NCBI GenBank assembly: GCA_025677825.1
Contig: JAIXMO010000014.1
Span: 1 to 64,000 of the forward strand
Direction of reading: 5' to 3'
DNA from: Helicostylum pulchrum
Taxonomy: Eukaryota; Mucoromycota; Mucoromycetes; Mucorales; Mucoraceae
Length of the DNA stretch: 64,000 nucleotides
The position numbers were made by a program, and so were the translations under genes. The first letter of the stretch is position 1. Each line of letters opens with the position of its first letter. A model generated the notes under the pieces. The model saw nothing but the letters and a program-made list of their open reading frames with translations, was not told where the DNA came from and did no database searches. Below are positions 35,622-48,053 of this stretch, piece after piece.

Positions 35622-36531
35622 ATGTCAATTATTCATGGACTTATTGCCCATGGCACTACAGTTGTATCAGAGTATAAAAACAATAAAGATATTGATGATT
35701 TAGTAGGTACTAAAAAAAATAAACTGATAAAGAGTTGCAAGAAATAATGTTATTTTTTTTTTGAAGTTGTGCAAGCTATTCTTGAAAAAATACCACCCAA
35801 CAGCTCTAAATTGACATATGCTTATGACAGGTAAAAAAAAACGTATTGTAGTATCCAATTTTTTTTTTAAAAAAAAAGGTAAATAGATACTTGTTCCATT
35901 ACATTACAGAAGACGGTATTACGTACATGTGTATGGCAAATGAATCATTTGGACGAAGAATTCCGTTTTTATTCTTGCGAGATATCCAAAGTAAATTTCT
36001 CGAAACGTACACACATGCACAGATCATGAGCGCCCCGGCCTTTGGTATGAATAGTTTTTCGACTGTGATTGAGACGCGAATGACGTACTTTTCAACCGAG
36101 CCTAGTATCGATCGATTTAAACAAGTCAAGGGAGAAATAGATCAAGTCAAGGATATCATGACACATAATATCGAACGGGTTTTAGATAGAGGTGAAAGAA
36201 TTGATATATTGGTAGATAGAACTGACGGGCTCAGCCAGCAAGCCTTTGCATTTAAAAAGAGAAGTACAGTACTTAAAGTAAATGTTTACTACAGAAACTA
36301 ACTTGCTATGGAAAACTAAAAATATATTTCATGCAAACATATAGAGAACAATGTGGTGGAAAAATGTAAAGATTATTGCCTTGATTGGACTAGTTTCGTT
36401 CGTACGTATGACGCTAAACTGAATACAGTAAAAAAATGATTTCTAATTTTTTTTTTTAGATTATTCTCTTTTTGATCTTCATATCCGTGTATGGGTTCCC
36501 AGGCAGTAGGAAAAAACCAATAGAATCGTAA
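35622..36531 (+). CDS. VAMP7: VAMP7-like longin R-SNARE
   Basis: A vesicle SNARE for endosomal/vacuolar fusion. The model has five exons (35622-35706, 35767-35830, 35887-36277, 36345-36401 and 36460-36531) and 222 aa, phases closing. The N-terminal longin domain opens with MSIIHGLIAHGTTVVSEY. The R-SNARE motif runs to about residue 180 and contains ERVLDRGERIDILVDRTD with the zero-layer Arg. Then come KRTMWWKNVK and a single C-terminal transmembrane helix split across the last two exons, ending in a short lysine-containing tail. Its architecture is VAMP7/Nyv1-like rather than Ykt6, which lacks a membrane helix. Confidence 0.93.
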
Positions 36532-36694
36532 TATAGCACTGTTTTTATTAAAAAAGGAAAAAAAAATACATTACATATGAATATATGTATAAAGGAAGGG
36601 GAGGGGGGTGATTTTTTTTGAAGGAGTAGTAGGAGGTATATAAATTGGTGGTGGTGGTAGTGGTGGTGTTCTATATGATTAAATGATATTATTA
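36532..36694. other. Short convergent 3' region
   Basis: G-rich and GGT-repeat sequence (36600-36670) between the ends of the R-SNARE and ankyrin genes. No gene. Confidence 0.6.
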
Positions 36695-37879
36695 CTATGA
36701 TGTAGTAGTAGCGGTAGTAGCAGCAATAGCTGTTTTAGATTTTAAAGTATTTATAACGACAGTAGCTAATTTATCACGAATGCCTAAACAGGATGATAAT
36801 AATAAAGCTTGCTGGATACAGTCTTTTGAAGTAGATAATGATAATACGAAAGGCACCATGTCCAAGAATCCATGATTAGCGGCATATAAGAACGAGGGGT
36901 TTTGACCATTAGGCAAGCAAGGATTAGCCCCTGCTGCAGATAATTCACGAACCATATCAATTTTTCGCTGTTGTACAGCAGTTAATAAACTTGATTCGTC
37001 AATGACACAACCACGCTTGATCAACAATTGTAAACATTCAATGCGGTTCCATTCGACGGCTAATTGGATCAAACCTTTTGAAATTTGATGCTTCGCAGTG
37101 ATTGAATCATGGTCTAGTAATAATTGTAAGGTAAAGATATAACCGGCAACAATAGCGCATTCAATTGAAGAACGATTATCAATTGAGTTTTGTACCCAAA
37201 GTACATCTAATTCAGTTGGATTATTTTGGTATATTCTTGATTTTGATAATAGTAATGAAACACAATGGTGAAATCCGTTTTGAATAGCAATATGAATAGG
37301 AAGTTTACCCTTTGAGAATAAATCGATACGAGCTTCAGCCGATAATAAAATCTTTAAGCAATCAATCTTGTTACCCAGGGTTGCACAATAAATTGGAGTT
37401 TGACCGTACATGTCAGTAGTATTGATATCGATATCTGCATGTTTAGTAAGTAATTCTACACCATCCGTGAATCCATTTAAACAAGCTTCGTGTAACGCAG
37501 TAGTTTTATTAGGCCCCGATTTCAAATTGATATCTAAATGAACTAGGCTTAATAAATTTTGAACTGCTTCTTTGGATTTTCCAATACAAGCCCAACTTAA
37601 AAGTGATCGTTTAAATTGTGCGTCGCAAGTATTTGGTGAACCCTTTTGATTTAAGTAAGTTTTTAAGCAATCGAGATCGAATTTTTGTTTCTTTTTATTT
37701 TGTTGTTGTTGTATGGATTCATTTTGAATAAACGAGATTGAAAAAGCACGCTTTCTTGTAGTTGTAGTTGTAGTTGTAGTTGTTGGTTGAGAATCGATAG
37801 GGGAAGAAGGTGGAGATGGTAAAAGAACATTTGTCAAATTACTTTTGTTGTTATTTGTTGTAATATTAGCTGCTTGCAT
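36695..37879 (-). CDS. Ankyrin-repeat protein
   Basis: A single-exon gene of 394 aa. The N-terminal ~70 residues are Asn/Thr/Ser/Pro-rich with a run of threonines (encoded by a TTG/TAG-type trinucleotide array near 37760) and a basic KKKQK stretch that could be a nuclear localisation signal. From about residue 80 it contains around seven ankyrin-like repeats, with typical pieces such as TALHEACLNGFTDGVELLTK, GQTPIYCATLGNKIDCLKIL and LPIHIAIQNGFHHCVSLLL. No catalytic domain is attached. It is a protein-interaction scaffold; the partner cannot be told from sequence. Confidence 0.85.
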   Translation of the reverse strand: MQAANITTNNNKSNLTNVLLPSPPSSPIDSQPTTTTTTTTTRKRAFSISFIQNESIQQQQNKKKQKFDLDCLKTYLNQKGSPNTCDAQFKRSLLSWACIGKSKEAVQNLLSLVHLDINLKSGPNKTTALHEACLNGFTDGVELLTKHADIDINTTDMYGQTPIYCATLGNKIDCLKILLSAEARIDLFSKGKLPIHIAIQNGFHHCVSLLLSKSRIYQNNPTELDVLWVQNSIDNRSSIECAIVAGYIFTLQLLLDHDSITAKHQISKGLIQLAVEWNRIECLQLLIKRGCVIDESSLLTAVQQRKIDMVRELSAAGANPCLPNGQNPSFLYAANHGFLDMVPFVLSLSTSKDCIQQALLLSSCLGIRDKLATVVINTLKSKTAIAATTATTTS

Positions 37880-39974
37880 TATATACAGTATTTATAAAGA
37901 AGAAGAAAAGGAAAAAAAAGAGTACACAAGAAGAAGAAGAATAGTCGAAACTAATATTTTAAATTTACCTTTTTATATTGTGAGATTCTTGGCAGCTAGC
38001 AAAAAAAAAAAAAGATCTACAGAAAGCTATTTTTGAAAGGCAGCTTCTTGGCAAAACTCATGCAATTTAAAAAGACGGTTTATAGTTAAAAAGTAAATTT
38101 TACGGTAAGGACTTTTTAAAGTCTTGGCAGAATCTGCAATAATCAAATATTTGTGGTCCCTTGAATGAGCAAGTTTGTTTATCAGACAAAAACCTCTTTA
38201 ATAAAGAGCTTTGATATGTATATTTTTCATGCCGTAACCAAAATGTGTGAGTGGGGACACCAAAAAAAAAATAATTTTAAAATGGAGTTTTAATTGGTTA
38301 ATGTCTAAACCAGAGGTTGTTGTTGTTGTTGTTGTTGTTGTTGTACATTGACAAGTACACACAAAAAAAAAAAATTCAATTGTCACGGCAGATCAATACA
38401 ATTTGGTTAAAACATTCTGCTATTTTTTTTTACTTGGCCATCATATGCTAGTATATATAGTGTATATTCCAAGAGTCTTGGATGTTTATGTGTCCATGTC
38501 CGAGAATACAGTGATTGGTTATTTTTCACATTTATTATCTGAATTAAAAATAATCACTTTCCCATCTGTACTTTTACTTCTACGCCACTAATAGTCATTT
38601 AAAATAAAGTGGAATAGTTTACTTTTGATAATGATTCAACCAACTATTTTTTTTTTTTTTTTTTTTTTTTTTTTGCCAAGACGCTAATTAGTAATTACAG
38701 CAGTTGGAACCAAACACGTAAGCATACATGTATTGAATATACCAACAATTTTTTTTCCAAGATATGTAAACAAACGTCTGTACGAAAAAAAAAAACGTTC
38801 TAATTGAAACTATTCCGAGATATGATATTGTCCCTGAACACTAATATACAAACATAAAAAAAAGGTCACCAAATTACACATGGTTAACATTAGAAAACAA
38901 GCTTTTCTCTTCAAGTATTTATGATTCTCTATACATTTTAAACCAATTGTAGTCATACCGAGACTCTTTCTTTTCTTTTTAAGTAGACACGTCGTAGTAC
39001 TTTTTTTTTCACTGCTGGCATTTATTTAAAAGAGCGCTTACTACTTTCGCAAATGACGAACCACGTTAAGCCAACAATTCTCTAACTTGTATTATTGTAT
39101 GAAAGCCCTTTGCTAATGTCACCCCCCCCCTCTTTCTTTTATTTCTAAAAGAGTACACTACTCCTGTATAAAACACAAGTAAGCCTTTCATGCTTATAGC
39201 CTAAAATGGCGTACAAACACTAAAAAAATACCAAGACTTTTTTTCTTATGCACCAAGTCAATCTTTTGCTCTTTTCGTAAAACTCTATTTTTACAGAGCA
39301 AAAAAAAAAAAAAAGTAGAGGGGGAGTACATATAAACTTCTATAGTTGGTTAACCCGATTATACTTTGGATAAAGGTAATCCATCCGCTTATGATTAAAG
39401 TTATTATCAGGAACATTAATCGGTGTCCGGGTGGAGTGTGAATTTCGGGAAAGAGAGAGAGAAAGAGAAAGTGGGTTGATATTTGTGGGCAAAAAGTACC
39501 GAAATTAATGAAATCAAGATCTTGCTTACATAAAGTGGTACTATGTATATTGACGTTTTGGAGAGTTATGATTTTAACAGTGTAAGCATAATTAGTGACT
39601 CTATCCAGTGTTCGTACTTTAGCAAGTATCACTTTTTTAAAATCAAGTAGCACCTGTCAAAATGAATATAGTGTCATACTAGCTAGTAAGTGTAAGCACA
39701 AACTTTTTGCTGTCGTATTGGAAAATAAAGCATTTTTTTCTCGGGTGTGATTTCTTATTGATAACATGGAAAGTTTCCATATCTGACAGGAAACTTCTAT
39801 CCGTTTTTAATTCATCCTGTCATATTGTCTCATTTTTTACAAGGCGAAACCTTATTTAAGAAGAGAGAGCAGAGAAAGTGTGGTCACTTTTACGGAAAGT
39901 GAATTTTTTTTTATATAAACGTAAAAAAAAAGAAGGGTTTATTTTATTATTTCTTTTTAATTAATATAATACAT
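37880..39974. other. Intergenic 2.1 kb, simple repeats
   Basis: It contains a TTG microsatellite at about 38318-38343, a ~28-nt T-tract near 38647-38674, a C-run near 39121-39130 and a GA-rich stretch at 39450-39475. The largest ORF (39291-39653, minus, 120 codons) is hydrophobic at its C-terminus but shows no family resemblance and no splice partner. Promoter elements of the PKA gene presumably lie near 39850-39974, where TTATATAAAC occurs at 39912-39920. Confidence 0.45.
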
Positions 39975-41442
39975 ATGAGCACAAAAACAATACAATTGAT
40001 GGATCCGTATCCTACACCGCCTTCAATTGATATAAACCATGAACCATTTGAAAAGATAACTGGCTTACCAACCCCAAAAGTGACACCTAGAACATCACTA
40101 AGAAGAGGTATATACATATTTTTTTAAGAGAAAGAGAGAGAGAGAGAGGGGGGGGGGGGGGATGGAAAATAAATTATTTATAATTTAAACATATAGAACC
40201 AGTATACAGTCATAAATTACCCGACAATTTCTTTACATCATGTTCACCACCTTCGCCTATATCACCTATTGCATCCTATGATTCAAGAAAGAATACACCA
40301 TTACCTTCTCCACGTTTACACCCATCATTTAACGCACAAGTTACAACAATTGAAGCCTTGGACCTGAATAAACCACCTATTGAAATAGTTTTACCTGCTG
40401 TACTAGAAAAAAACGCCTTGTTTCAAAAACCAAAAATACGCATGTCACTAGATGACTTTGATATTAAACAAACTGTCGGTACAGGTTCATTTGCTCGTGT
40501 CCATCTAGCCAAAAGTAAAATCAACCAAAAATACTATGCCATTAAAGCCATCAACAAGAAGGACTTGGTTACTAGACAACAACTGGCCCATGCACAAAAC
40601 GAACGACTGATCCTAAGCTCAGTATCTCACCCATTTGTTGTTAAATTATGGGGGACCTTTCAAAGTGAAAGTCATGTATTTCTAGTCATGGACTATGTAT
40701 CCGGAGGTGAATTATTTAGAATGATTCGCAAACAAAAAAAGTTTACAGAGGAACAAGCAAAGTTTTATGCTGCAGAGGTCGTATTGGCTATAGAGTATTT
40801 GCATTCGATAGATATTGCCTATCGCGATATTAAACCTGAGAATATCTTAATTGATCAACGTGGACATGTCAAATTAACCGATTTTGGGTTCGCTAAAACT
40901 GTGCCGCATAAAACTTGGACTGTATGCGGCACTCCAGATTATTTAGCTCCTGAAATTATCCGTTCAAAGGGCTATACAAAAGCAGTAGATTGGTGGGGAT
41001 TAGGTGTTTTAATATTTGAAATGCTTACTGGGTAAATATAAATTATATGTACATACACACCCAACATACACAATACTTATATATAAACTGTAATAGTCGA
41101 CCTCCATTTGTTGCAAAAAATCCAGTAGATAAATACCAAAAGATTTTAGAATGCGATATAGTTTGGCCAAAAGAAATTACACAAGACGCCAAGGATTTAA
41201 TTCAGAATCTATTAAAGACACAGCCCGCAGAAAGATTTGAAGCAGAGCAAGTGAAAGCGCATGCATGGTTTCAATCTATCGATTTTGAGAGATTACTAGC
41301 ACGAGAGGTAACACCACCATTTGTACCTGATATCAAATTTGACGGTGATACACGGTGCTTTGATTACTACGAAGAGATGATACTACCCTATCATTTAATG
41401 CATACAGATAAACCTTACTGTGATCATTTCCCTAACTTTTAA
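39975..41442 (+). CDS. cAMP-dependent protein kinase catalytic subunit
   Basis: An AGC-family Ser/Thr kinase that acts downstream of cAMP. The model has three exons (39975-40107, 40197-41031 and 41097-41442) and 437 aa. A ~120-residue Pro/Ser-rich N-terminal extension precedes the kinase domain. Visible kinase motifs are GTGSFARV (glycine loop), YYAIKAI (ATP lysine), YRDIKPEN (catalytic loop), LTDFGFAK (DFG), TWTVCGTPDYLAPEI (activation loop with phosphorylatable Thr) and VDWWGLGVLIFEM. The chain ends exactly in FPNF, the FxxF C-terminal hydrophobic motif of PKA catalytic subunits (FTEF in mammals), so it is PKA rather than PKC/Akt. Mucorales commonly have several PKA-C paralogues; which one this is cannot be said. 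Confidence 0.95.
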
Positions 41443-41727
41443 TAATTTATATTCCCCAACCTCTTTTTGTTCTTGTAAATAAATACCATACATATATTGC
41501 TATTTTTTAAAAAACACATGTTTTTAAATAGACGCTCAATTTAAAAAAAAAAAAGTTGCTAGTTCTTTCGATTGAAAAGCCACCAATACTTGCCGCTCAA
41601 TTACTATATTCGGGAACAAGAATTTTTTTTAAACGAAAAAAAAAACACACCTCGTTTAAAAAAGGAGTTGAAATTACCTTTTCCTTCTTTTTTCATCATC
41701 TTTTTTTTTATTATAAATTAGGGAAAA

Positions 41728-43678
41728 ATGTATCAAAGAGACCAAAACTCTTCACTCTTTTTAGGAGGTGAACGTACTTCTGGTCAAGATGTACGTGCAA
41801 GCAATGGTAATTTATTTCTATTTTTTATTGACATGACGCGTCTTTTTTTTAAAATTGATCAACTAAACTTTTTTCTCTCTACTAGTTCTTGCTGCCGCCT
41901 CTATTGCCAATATTGTTAAAAGTTCTTTAGGACCTGTCGGTTTAGACAAGATGTTAGTTGATGAAATTGGTGTAAGTTCTTTTTAGAAAAAAAACTTGTA
42001 TTTCCCAGGGGGTAACATACTCATCATCATCTTTTTTTTTTTCTTAAAAAAAATAATAGGATGTTACAATTACTAATGATGGTGCTACTATTCTTGGTTT
42101 ACTTGAAGTCGAACACCCCGCTGGTAAAGTTTTAGTCGAACTTGCTCAACAACAAGATCGTGAAGTTGGTGATGGTACTACATCTGTTGTTATCATTGCT
42201 GCTGAACTTTTGAAGCGTGCTAATGAGCTCGTAAAGAACAAGATTCATCCTACCACCATTATCACCGGTTATAGATTAGCTTCCAAGGAAGCTTGCCGTT
42301 TCATTGCCAACGAGATGGCCACCAAAGTCGATACTCTTGGTAAGGAATGTCTCGTTAATGCCGCTAAAACTTCCATGAGTTCAAAGATTATTGGATCGTA
42401 AGTGTATATATATATATAAATATTGTGACAAAAAAAAAGGAATTTTTTTTTATATGTTATTTGGAAGAGAGAAGAAAACTAAACAAACTATATATTTTCT
42501 TTTTAAAAAGAGATTCCAAGTTCTTTGCTAATCTTGCAGTTGAAGCTATTTTAGCTGTCAAGTCAACCAACCAACGTGGTGAAACCAAGTACCCTGTCAA
42601 AGCTGTCAATATTCTTAAAGCACACGGTAAATCCGGTCTTGAGTCACAATTTGTCCGTGGTTATGCTCTTAACTGTACAGTTGCATCTCAAGCCATGAAG
42701 AAACAAATCAAGAACGCAAAGATTGCCTGTCTTGACATCAACCTTCAAAAGGCACGTATGCATCTCGGTGTAAATATTGTCGTAGATGACCCCGACAAGT
42801 TGGAAGATATTCGTAAGAGAGAGATTGAGATCACAACCGAACGTATTCAAAAGATTTTAGATACTGGTGCCAATGTTATTTTAACAACAAAGGGTATTGA
42901 TGATTTATGTCTCAAGCTCTTCGTAGAAGCTGGTGCTATGGCTGTTCGTCGTTGTAAGAAGGAAGATTTGAAGCGTATTGCCAAGGCTACTGGTGCTACT
43001 CTTGTTTCTTCTTTAGCTAATTTGGAAGGCGAGGAAACCTTTGAGGCTAGTTCTCTTGGTCAGGCTGATGAGGTCGTTCAAGAACGTATCTCTGATGATG
43101 AATGTATTTTGGTAAAGGGTACCAAGATTCAAAACTCTGCTTCTATTATCTTGCGTGGCGCTAACGATTACATGTTGGATGAAATGGAGAGATCTCTTCA
43201 TGATTCTCTTAGTGTTGTCAAGAGAACTTTAGAAAGTAACAGTGTTGTACCCGGTGGTGGTGCTGTTGAATCTGCTTTAAGCATATACCTTGAAAATTTC
43301 GCTACAAGTTTAGGTTCTCGTGAACAACTTGCTATTGCTGAATTCGCTAATGCTTTACTTGTTATTCCCAAGACACTTGCTGTCAACGCCGCCAAGGACT
43401 CTACAGAATTAGTCGCCAAGCTCCGTGCTTATCATAACACTGCTCTTAATGCTGATGCTGATGATCGTAAGCGTGCTCTCAAGTGGTACGGTCTTGAATT
43501 AATCGATGGTACTGTCCGTGATAACCTCAAGGCTGGTATTTTGGAACCCACCATGTCCAAGATCAAGTCACTAAAGAGTGCTACTGAAGCCGCCATTGCT
43601 ATTTTAAGAATTGATGATTTCATTAAGGTTGCACCTGAACAAAGAGGTAACCCTGAAGACGATGGTCATGGCCATTAG
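41728..43678 (+). CDS. CCT1: Chaperonin CCT subunit alpha (TCP-1 alpha)
   Basis: A subunit of the cytosolic TRiC/CCT ring that folds actin and tubulin. The model has four exons (41728-41806, 41886-41971, 42060-42397 and 42511-43678) and 556 aa, phases closing and matching the family length. The N-terminus reads [14 protein letters not shown], typical of the alpha subunit. Group II chaperonin signatures are [29 protein letters not shown] and the ATP-binding [17 protein letters not shown] is near residue 400 and the apical-domain region is intact. The third exon ends in phase 2 and the acceptor was chosen so that [10 protein letters not shown] follows GS. Coding sequence is more C/G-rich at third positions than the neighbours, as expected for a highly expressed gene. 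Confidence 0.97.
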
Positions 43679-43753
43679 ATTTATATATACATGTAAAAAA
43701 AAAAAAAAAGAAAGACGATATAATAAAAAAAAATGTTGTGATTATTATTTATT

Positions 43754-44962
43754 CTACGAGAAATATTGTACTTCTAAACCAATAGTTTGAATTGGACTTG
43801 TACTTCTTAAATCTGCTGTAAGTCCCAAACTAAACAATGTGTTTTTAAACTTTCCTTCCCACATTAAAGCAAGACCTTTGGCCATACCCCATCTTGCTTT
43901 AATTAAACCTTCTAATTTCTCTGTACGATCAGCTGTTAATGTTATAACATGATCGTCAACTTGTGTGTCTATTTTCTTGTTCTTCGTTCGGTATTCGAAT
44001 CCAACCGCTAAATCACTTTCGTAAGAATAAATGCTGAAATCGAATCGAGAGCACATTACAAGTTCTTCGTTTACTTTAGCTACATAGCTTGTTGACATAT
44101 GTCCTACAATTGGGTTTAATGTATACGTAAAACTAATAGGTGGTGCACTAGAAGAAGGTAGTGTACGGTATCGAATACCAGTAGATACTTTTATAAATTG
44201 TTTAGTATCTTATACAATGTCTCCCCCTCTTTTTTTTGGGTTTTACTTACATCCTCCACTTTTATCAAGCACACCATAATAAAGTTCGGTACCTATAGAC
44301 CATTGCCCGGTCGAAACAGGTTGCCCAAAATTATACAATGCTCTTAAGCCTAATAACCCATCATCCGAGGTATAAGAACACTCTGAACACCACTTGCCTA
44401 CATCATACTGCAATTGCATTGCTACTTGTGGCGATACGTATGCACGAGGACTATTGACAGCTGTAACTAGAAATTGAAGGTGTTCTGATATACGACGTAC
44501 ATACATGGCTTCCAAACGAGCACCAGGAAAGAACATACGTCCATAAAGTAAATAGTCTGGACTCACTACACAAATTGATTTTAGAGATGACAAAAAAAAA
44601 AAAATATGTTTTTACATAGTTTACGAACCTCGGTAATCTATAGTCGTAGTAGGTTGCTTAACAACAATTCGAAATCGATCAATCATGTCTTGAAAATCAA
44701 CTGTTGCACTTGTTCCAATTTCAAGCGGTCTCGAAGTATACAGATATCCTAAGCTGCCATTTAGTGTTGGTAAAGCATTTAAAGTATATGAAGGTTTGAA
44801 TTGAGGGGTTGGTAATTTCGAAATGACAAGAGAGAGTCCTCTCGGTGTATGAAAATCAAGTATTGCTCTTGACCAAGAGCATAAATTAGAGTATTGGTTT
44901 TCCTCGTTCCAACCTGACGAGCGATAAAATCGCTTCAAGCAGTATTCCATAAAGTCATACAT
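43754..44962 (-). CDS. MDM10: Mitochondrial outer-membrane beta-barrel Mdm10
   Basis: Mdm10 is the beta-barrel anchor of the ER-mitochondria encounter structure and joins the SAM complex during beta-barrel assembly. The model has three exons (44629-44962, 44251-44565 and 43754-44187) and 360 aa. The N-terminus has the family marks MYDFMEYCLKRFYRSSGWNE, YSNLCSWSRAILDFHTPRGL and NGSLGYLYTSRPLE. The body alternates polar and hydrophobic residues as in porin-type barrels, with no N-terminal presequence. The C-terminus ends VQYFS, similar to a beta-signal. It diverges from RTF2 across a 367-nt intergenic region. Confidence 0.92.
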
Positions 44963-45329
44963 GTTGAAAAAAAAAAAACGAAAGAAACGATAAAGGATAA
45001 ATTGTTTTTTTCACGTTTGTATTCTTTCGGGATAAACTATTATCCAGTAATAAAGGAGATAAGCAAACGCAGACGTTTGTACAGTTTTACTAGCCACTAT
45101 TTAGAGGTGCATGAATAGGGTTTGTACCTCTAGAGTAACTCTATGTCGTCTCATTTTACCTTATCAGATGTAGTTCTTTTTGGGGTCTTCTTTGACATAG
45201 GTTCTACATGCTTGTAGTAAGTCGCCTTGAGCACTGGCTTTTAAAATAGTCCCACATATTTTTCTTCCCTTTTTTTTTTTTTTGCGTAAGAAAAAGGACG
45301 GTTCTTTCAATCAACTTTTATACTAAAAC
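44963..45329. promoter_or_regulatory. Bidirectional promoter region, MDM10 / RTF2
   Basis: 367 nt separate the two divergent ATGs. I see an A/T-rich centre, a T-tract just upstream of RTF2 and no clear TATA box. A shared nucleosome-free region is likely but is inferred from the arrangement only. Confidence 0.4.
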
Positions 45330-46312
45330 ATGGGAAACGACGGAGGATCTATTCCTAGACGTATCGAACTTGTAAAAGAAAAGGCAAAAGATGTTAAATT
45401 GAATCCAGAACTCGAAAGAGCAGCAGCATGGTTACATTGTGCCTTATCCAAAGTAATATACTTTTTTTTTTCATGGTAATCTAAATAGAAATCTAACAAT
45501 AATCTACTTTTAGCTTCTTCTTGAACAACCAGTAGTTTCTTGTGGCTTAGGGAAGTTATACAATCAAGATGCCATTATCGAATACCTTTTAGACAAAAAC
45601 GTATATGGCGATGGAGACAAGATCTGTGGTCATATTAAGAGTATTAAAGACACTGTCGAACTTAAGTTGACTCCTAATCCTGCATATAACGAAAAGGGAT
45701 CCAGCCCTGATTCCGCTACAATGGGTAACTTAGAAAGAAGTGCCAGGAGTAAGTTCATTTGTCCTATTTCTATGAAGGAAATGAATGGCAAACATCGTTT
45801 TGTTTACTTGGATAGCTGTGGATGCGTATTTGCTGAGCAAGCGTTAAAGGAGATTCCTAGCAAGGAGTGTGTTAATGTAAGTAACTGAACCAAGTTTTTT
45901 TTTTTATAATATTAATTGATTTCTATTGTTCTAGTGTGGAAAACCTTTTGATAGTAGCAATATTGTTGTGATTAATCCTAGTAAGGATGAATTAGAAGGT
46001 ATAAGAAAAGCGATGGAAGAGAAGAAGGCCAAAGCCAAAGCCGATAAAAAGTCAAAGAAAGCCGAGGATAAAAAGAACGGGATCACCAGTGAGAAAAAGA
46101 GAAAGCGATCCAATTCTCCTGATAAAGTTGCTAAAAAGGTATCCACTATCCAATCCTCCGCCGCAGCTGCTGTGATGGATAAAGTAGCTCAGGAGTTAGC
46201 AGAAAAGCAAAAGAATAACCCATTATCGTCTGTTGTGAAATCAATTTATGGTGATAAGAACAAAAAAGATACTGGAAATTATCTTACAAAAGGTACTTTT
46301 AATCGTTATTAG
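45330..46312 (+). CDS. RTF2: Replication termination factor 2 homologue
   Basis: Rtf2 family proteins act at stalled or paused replication forks and have RNA-splicing links in fission yeast. The model has three exons (45330-45452, 45514-45876 and 45935-46312) and 287 aa. It begins MGNDGGSIPRRIELVKEK, an N-terminal signature of the family, followed by WLHCALSK and LYNQDAIIEYLLDK. The RING-like C2HC2 region has FICPISMKEMNGKHRFVYL, a GC then CVFAEQAL, and CGKPFDSSNIVVINP. The C-terminus is Lys/Glu-rich and low-complexity, ending SIYGDK and a basic tail. Confidence 0.94.
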
Positions 46313-46457
46313 TCTTTTAAAAATAATAAAAATGTAAATAGAAATAAAATATTGCTTGAATAATACCGATACAACATTTAATAGCTTTTTTTCTTTATAA
46401 TATATTATAATTTACATTTATTTTCTATGTGATAATTGTGGGTGGATATTGTACAAA

Positions 46458-48053
46458 TTAAACAAGATTTTCAAAATCGTACTTTAAGGCTTGAATAGCA
46501 GAAATAGTACCAAAGATTAAACCAACAATACCTAATAAAACACCAAGGGCGCAAACAATCAACTCTGCCCAATGCTTGTTACGGAAACCAGTTAATTTTA
46601 AATAAAAAATAATAGGGAAAATCAAAACGAGTGCACAATTAGAGAAGGCGCCTAATAATGACATGAAATCACCAAAGAAAGGAACATAAATGGCAATAAC
46701 AGCGATCAGAACAACCATAGCCATACGAAGAGCAAAACGAAGAGAATGTTCAACTACACGAGAATGGTTGAAGGATGAAATACCAAACATCTTTTCTAAA
46801 TCAAGAGAAAAAGATGTCATTAAAATAGGACAGGCCATCAAAACATGGAGTGTGATAATAATAGTGGAAGCCATCTGGGCAGCACCTTCAGGGATACTTT
46901 TATAAATAGGCGATTGTGTTAAATCACCATAAACGTAGTAACCAGGAACAGCAGTTAAAAAGTAGAGAGCAACACAAGTAGACAAACCAGCAGCTACTAC
47001 CTTGTTCCAGTTTTGAGGATGTTTCATACCTGCTTCGACATGCGCGTAAACAGGATTACCACCTAAAAGAAAAAAAAAGAAATCAGTACCGATATATTTT
47101 TATATAAATAAAATATTTATAGTTTACCAAAACTAAAAACAATGGAACTAAGAGCAATTGGAAATTGGTCCCAAATAACAGAAACATGTTTGACGTCAAG
47201 ATTATTAGGTTTATCTTTAACGGCAGCAACCAATACGATGAAAACAACAATGACAGTAGCGAGCATACCGAAAGCACTCAAGAAACCAACTTCCTTCATT
47301 GACTTGAACAAGACAAAAGGAATAGCTACAGAAGCAGAACTAATGATAACCCAAATGGGAAAAGTCAATTCAGCAGCGGTACCTTTACAAACATAGTGTA
47401 AATTTTGACCAGATAAAAGGATATATAATACCGGAACACCGATCAAAGTTACAGCCGTAAAAAAGAAAGAAACCCAACCGCCAATAGGACCGAATGCGCT
47501 TTCAGCAACTTCTTGATAAGAGGATAAACGAGTTTGACCATTATGGTATAAACAACGAATCAAGACGATACCAGAATCTATAATAGTGATGTTGGTTAGT
47601 TTTTTTTAGGTGAAATAATAAGTATACTGGGGGAGGGGTAGCCTACAAATAGAAAGTAACCAACTGAGACCGAGAATAAATAAACCTATCAAAAAAAAAA
47701 AACTTAAAAAAATGGAAATCAAAATAAACAACTATAAAACTGTACCAATCCAACCGCCTTGTTTAAGGGCATAAGGTAAACCAAGGGCACCCGTACCTGC
47801 TACAACACATACAACATTGAAATAAGCGAGAAAAGATGATCCTCCTTCTGAATTATCAACACCATGACTGAAACTAATGTCATGTTCCACTTCACCTATT
47901 GTTATTATTTGTATTGCTTAGTAACTATGTATTTATTTGTTTTTTGACAGCTTATAATTTTTATTCTATTTTACCAACGACATTGTCTGTGGTTTCGTCT
48001 AATGAAGGTTCTTTCGAGAATGACTTCTCATGCTTCAATTTACGTAACTCCAT
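46458..48053 (-). CDS. AAAP-family (Avt-type) amino-acid transporter
   Basis: An amino acid/auxin permease family member, likely vacuolar or vesicular. The model has five exons (47975-48053, 47746-47895, 47647-47685, 47128-47577 and 46458-47062) and 440 aa, with every intron in phase 1. After a ~55-residue charged N-terminus come the family's first helix FNVVCVVAGTGALGLPYAL and about ten more hydrophobic helices. Other AAAP-type pieces are TRLSSYQEVAESAFGPIGG and NPVYAHVEAGMKHPQNW. The third exon is only 39 nt. Direction and substrate cannot be told from sequence; similarity of the helix layout is to yeast Avt proteins. Confidence 0.88.

Noticed and set aside
39291..39653. A 120-codon minus-strand ORF with a hydrophobic C-terminus
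   Set aside because: No recognisable family, no promoter or splice context, and the end lies in homopolymer sequence.
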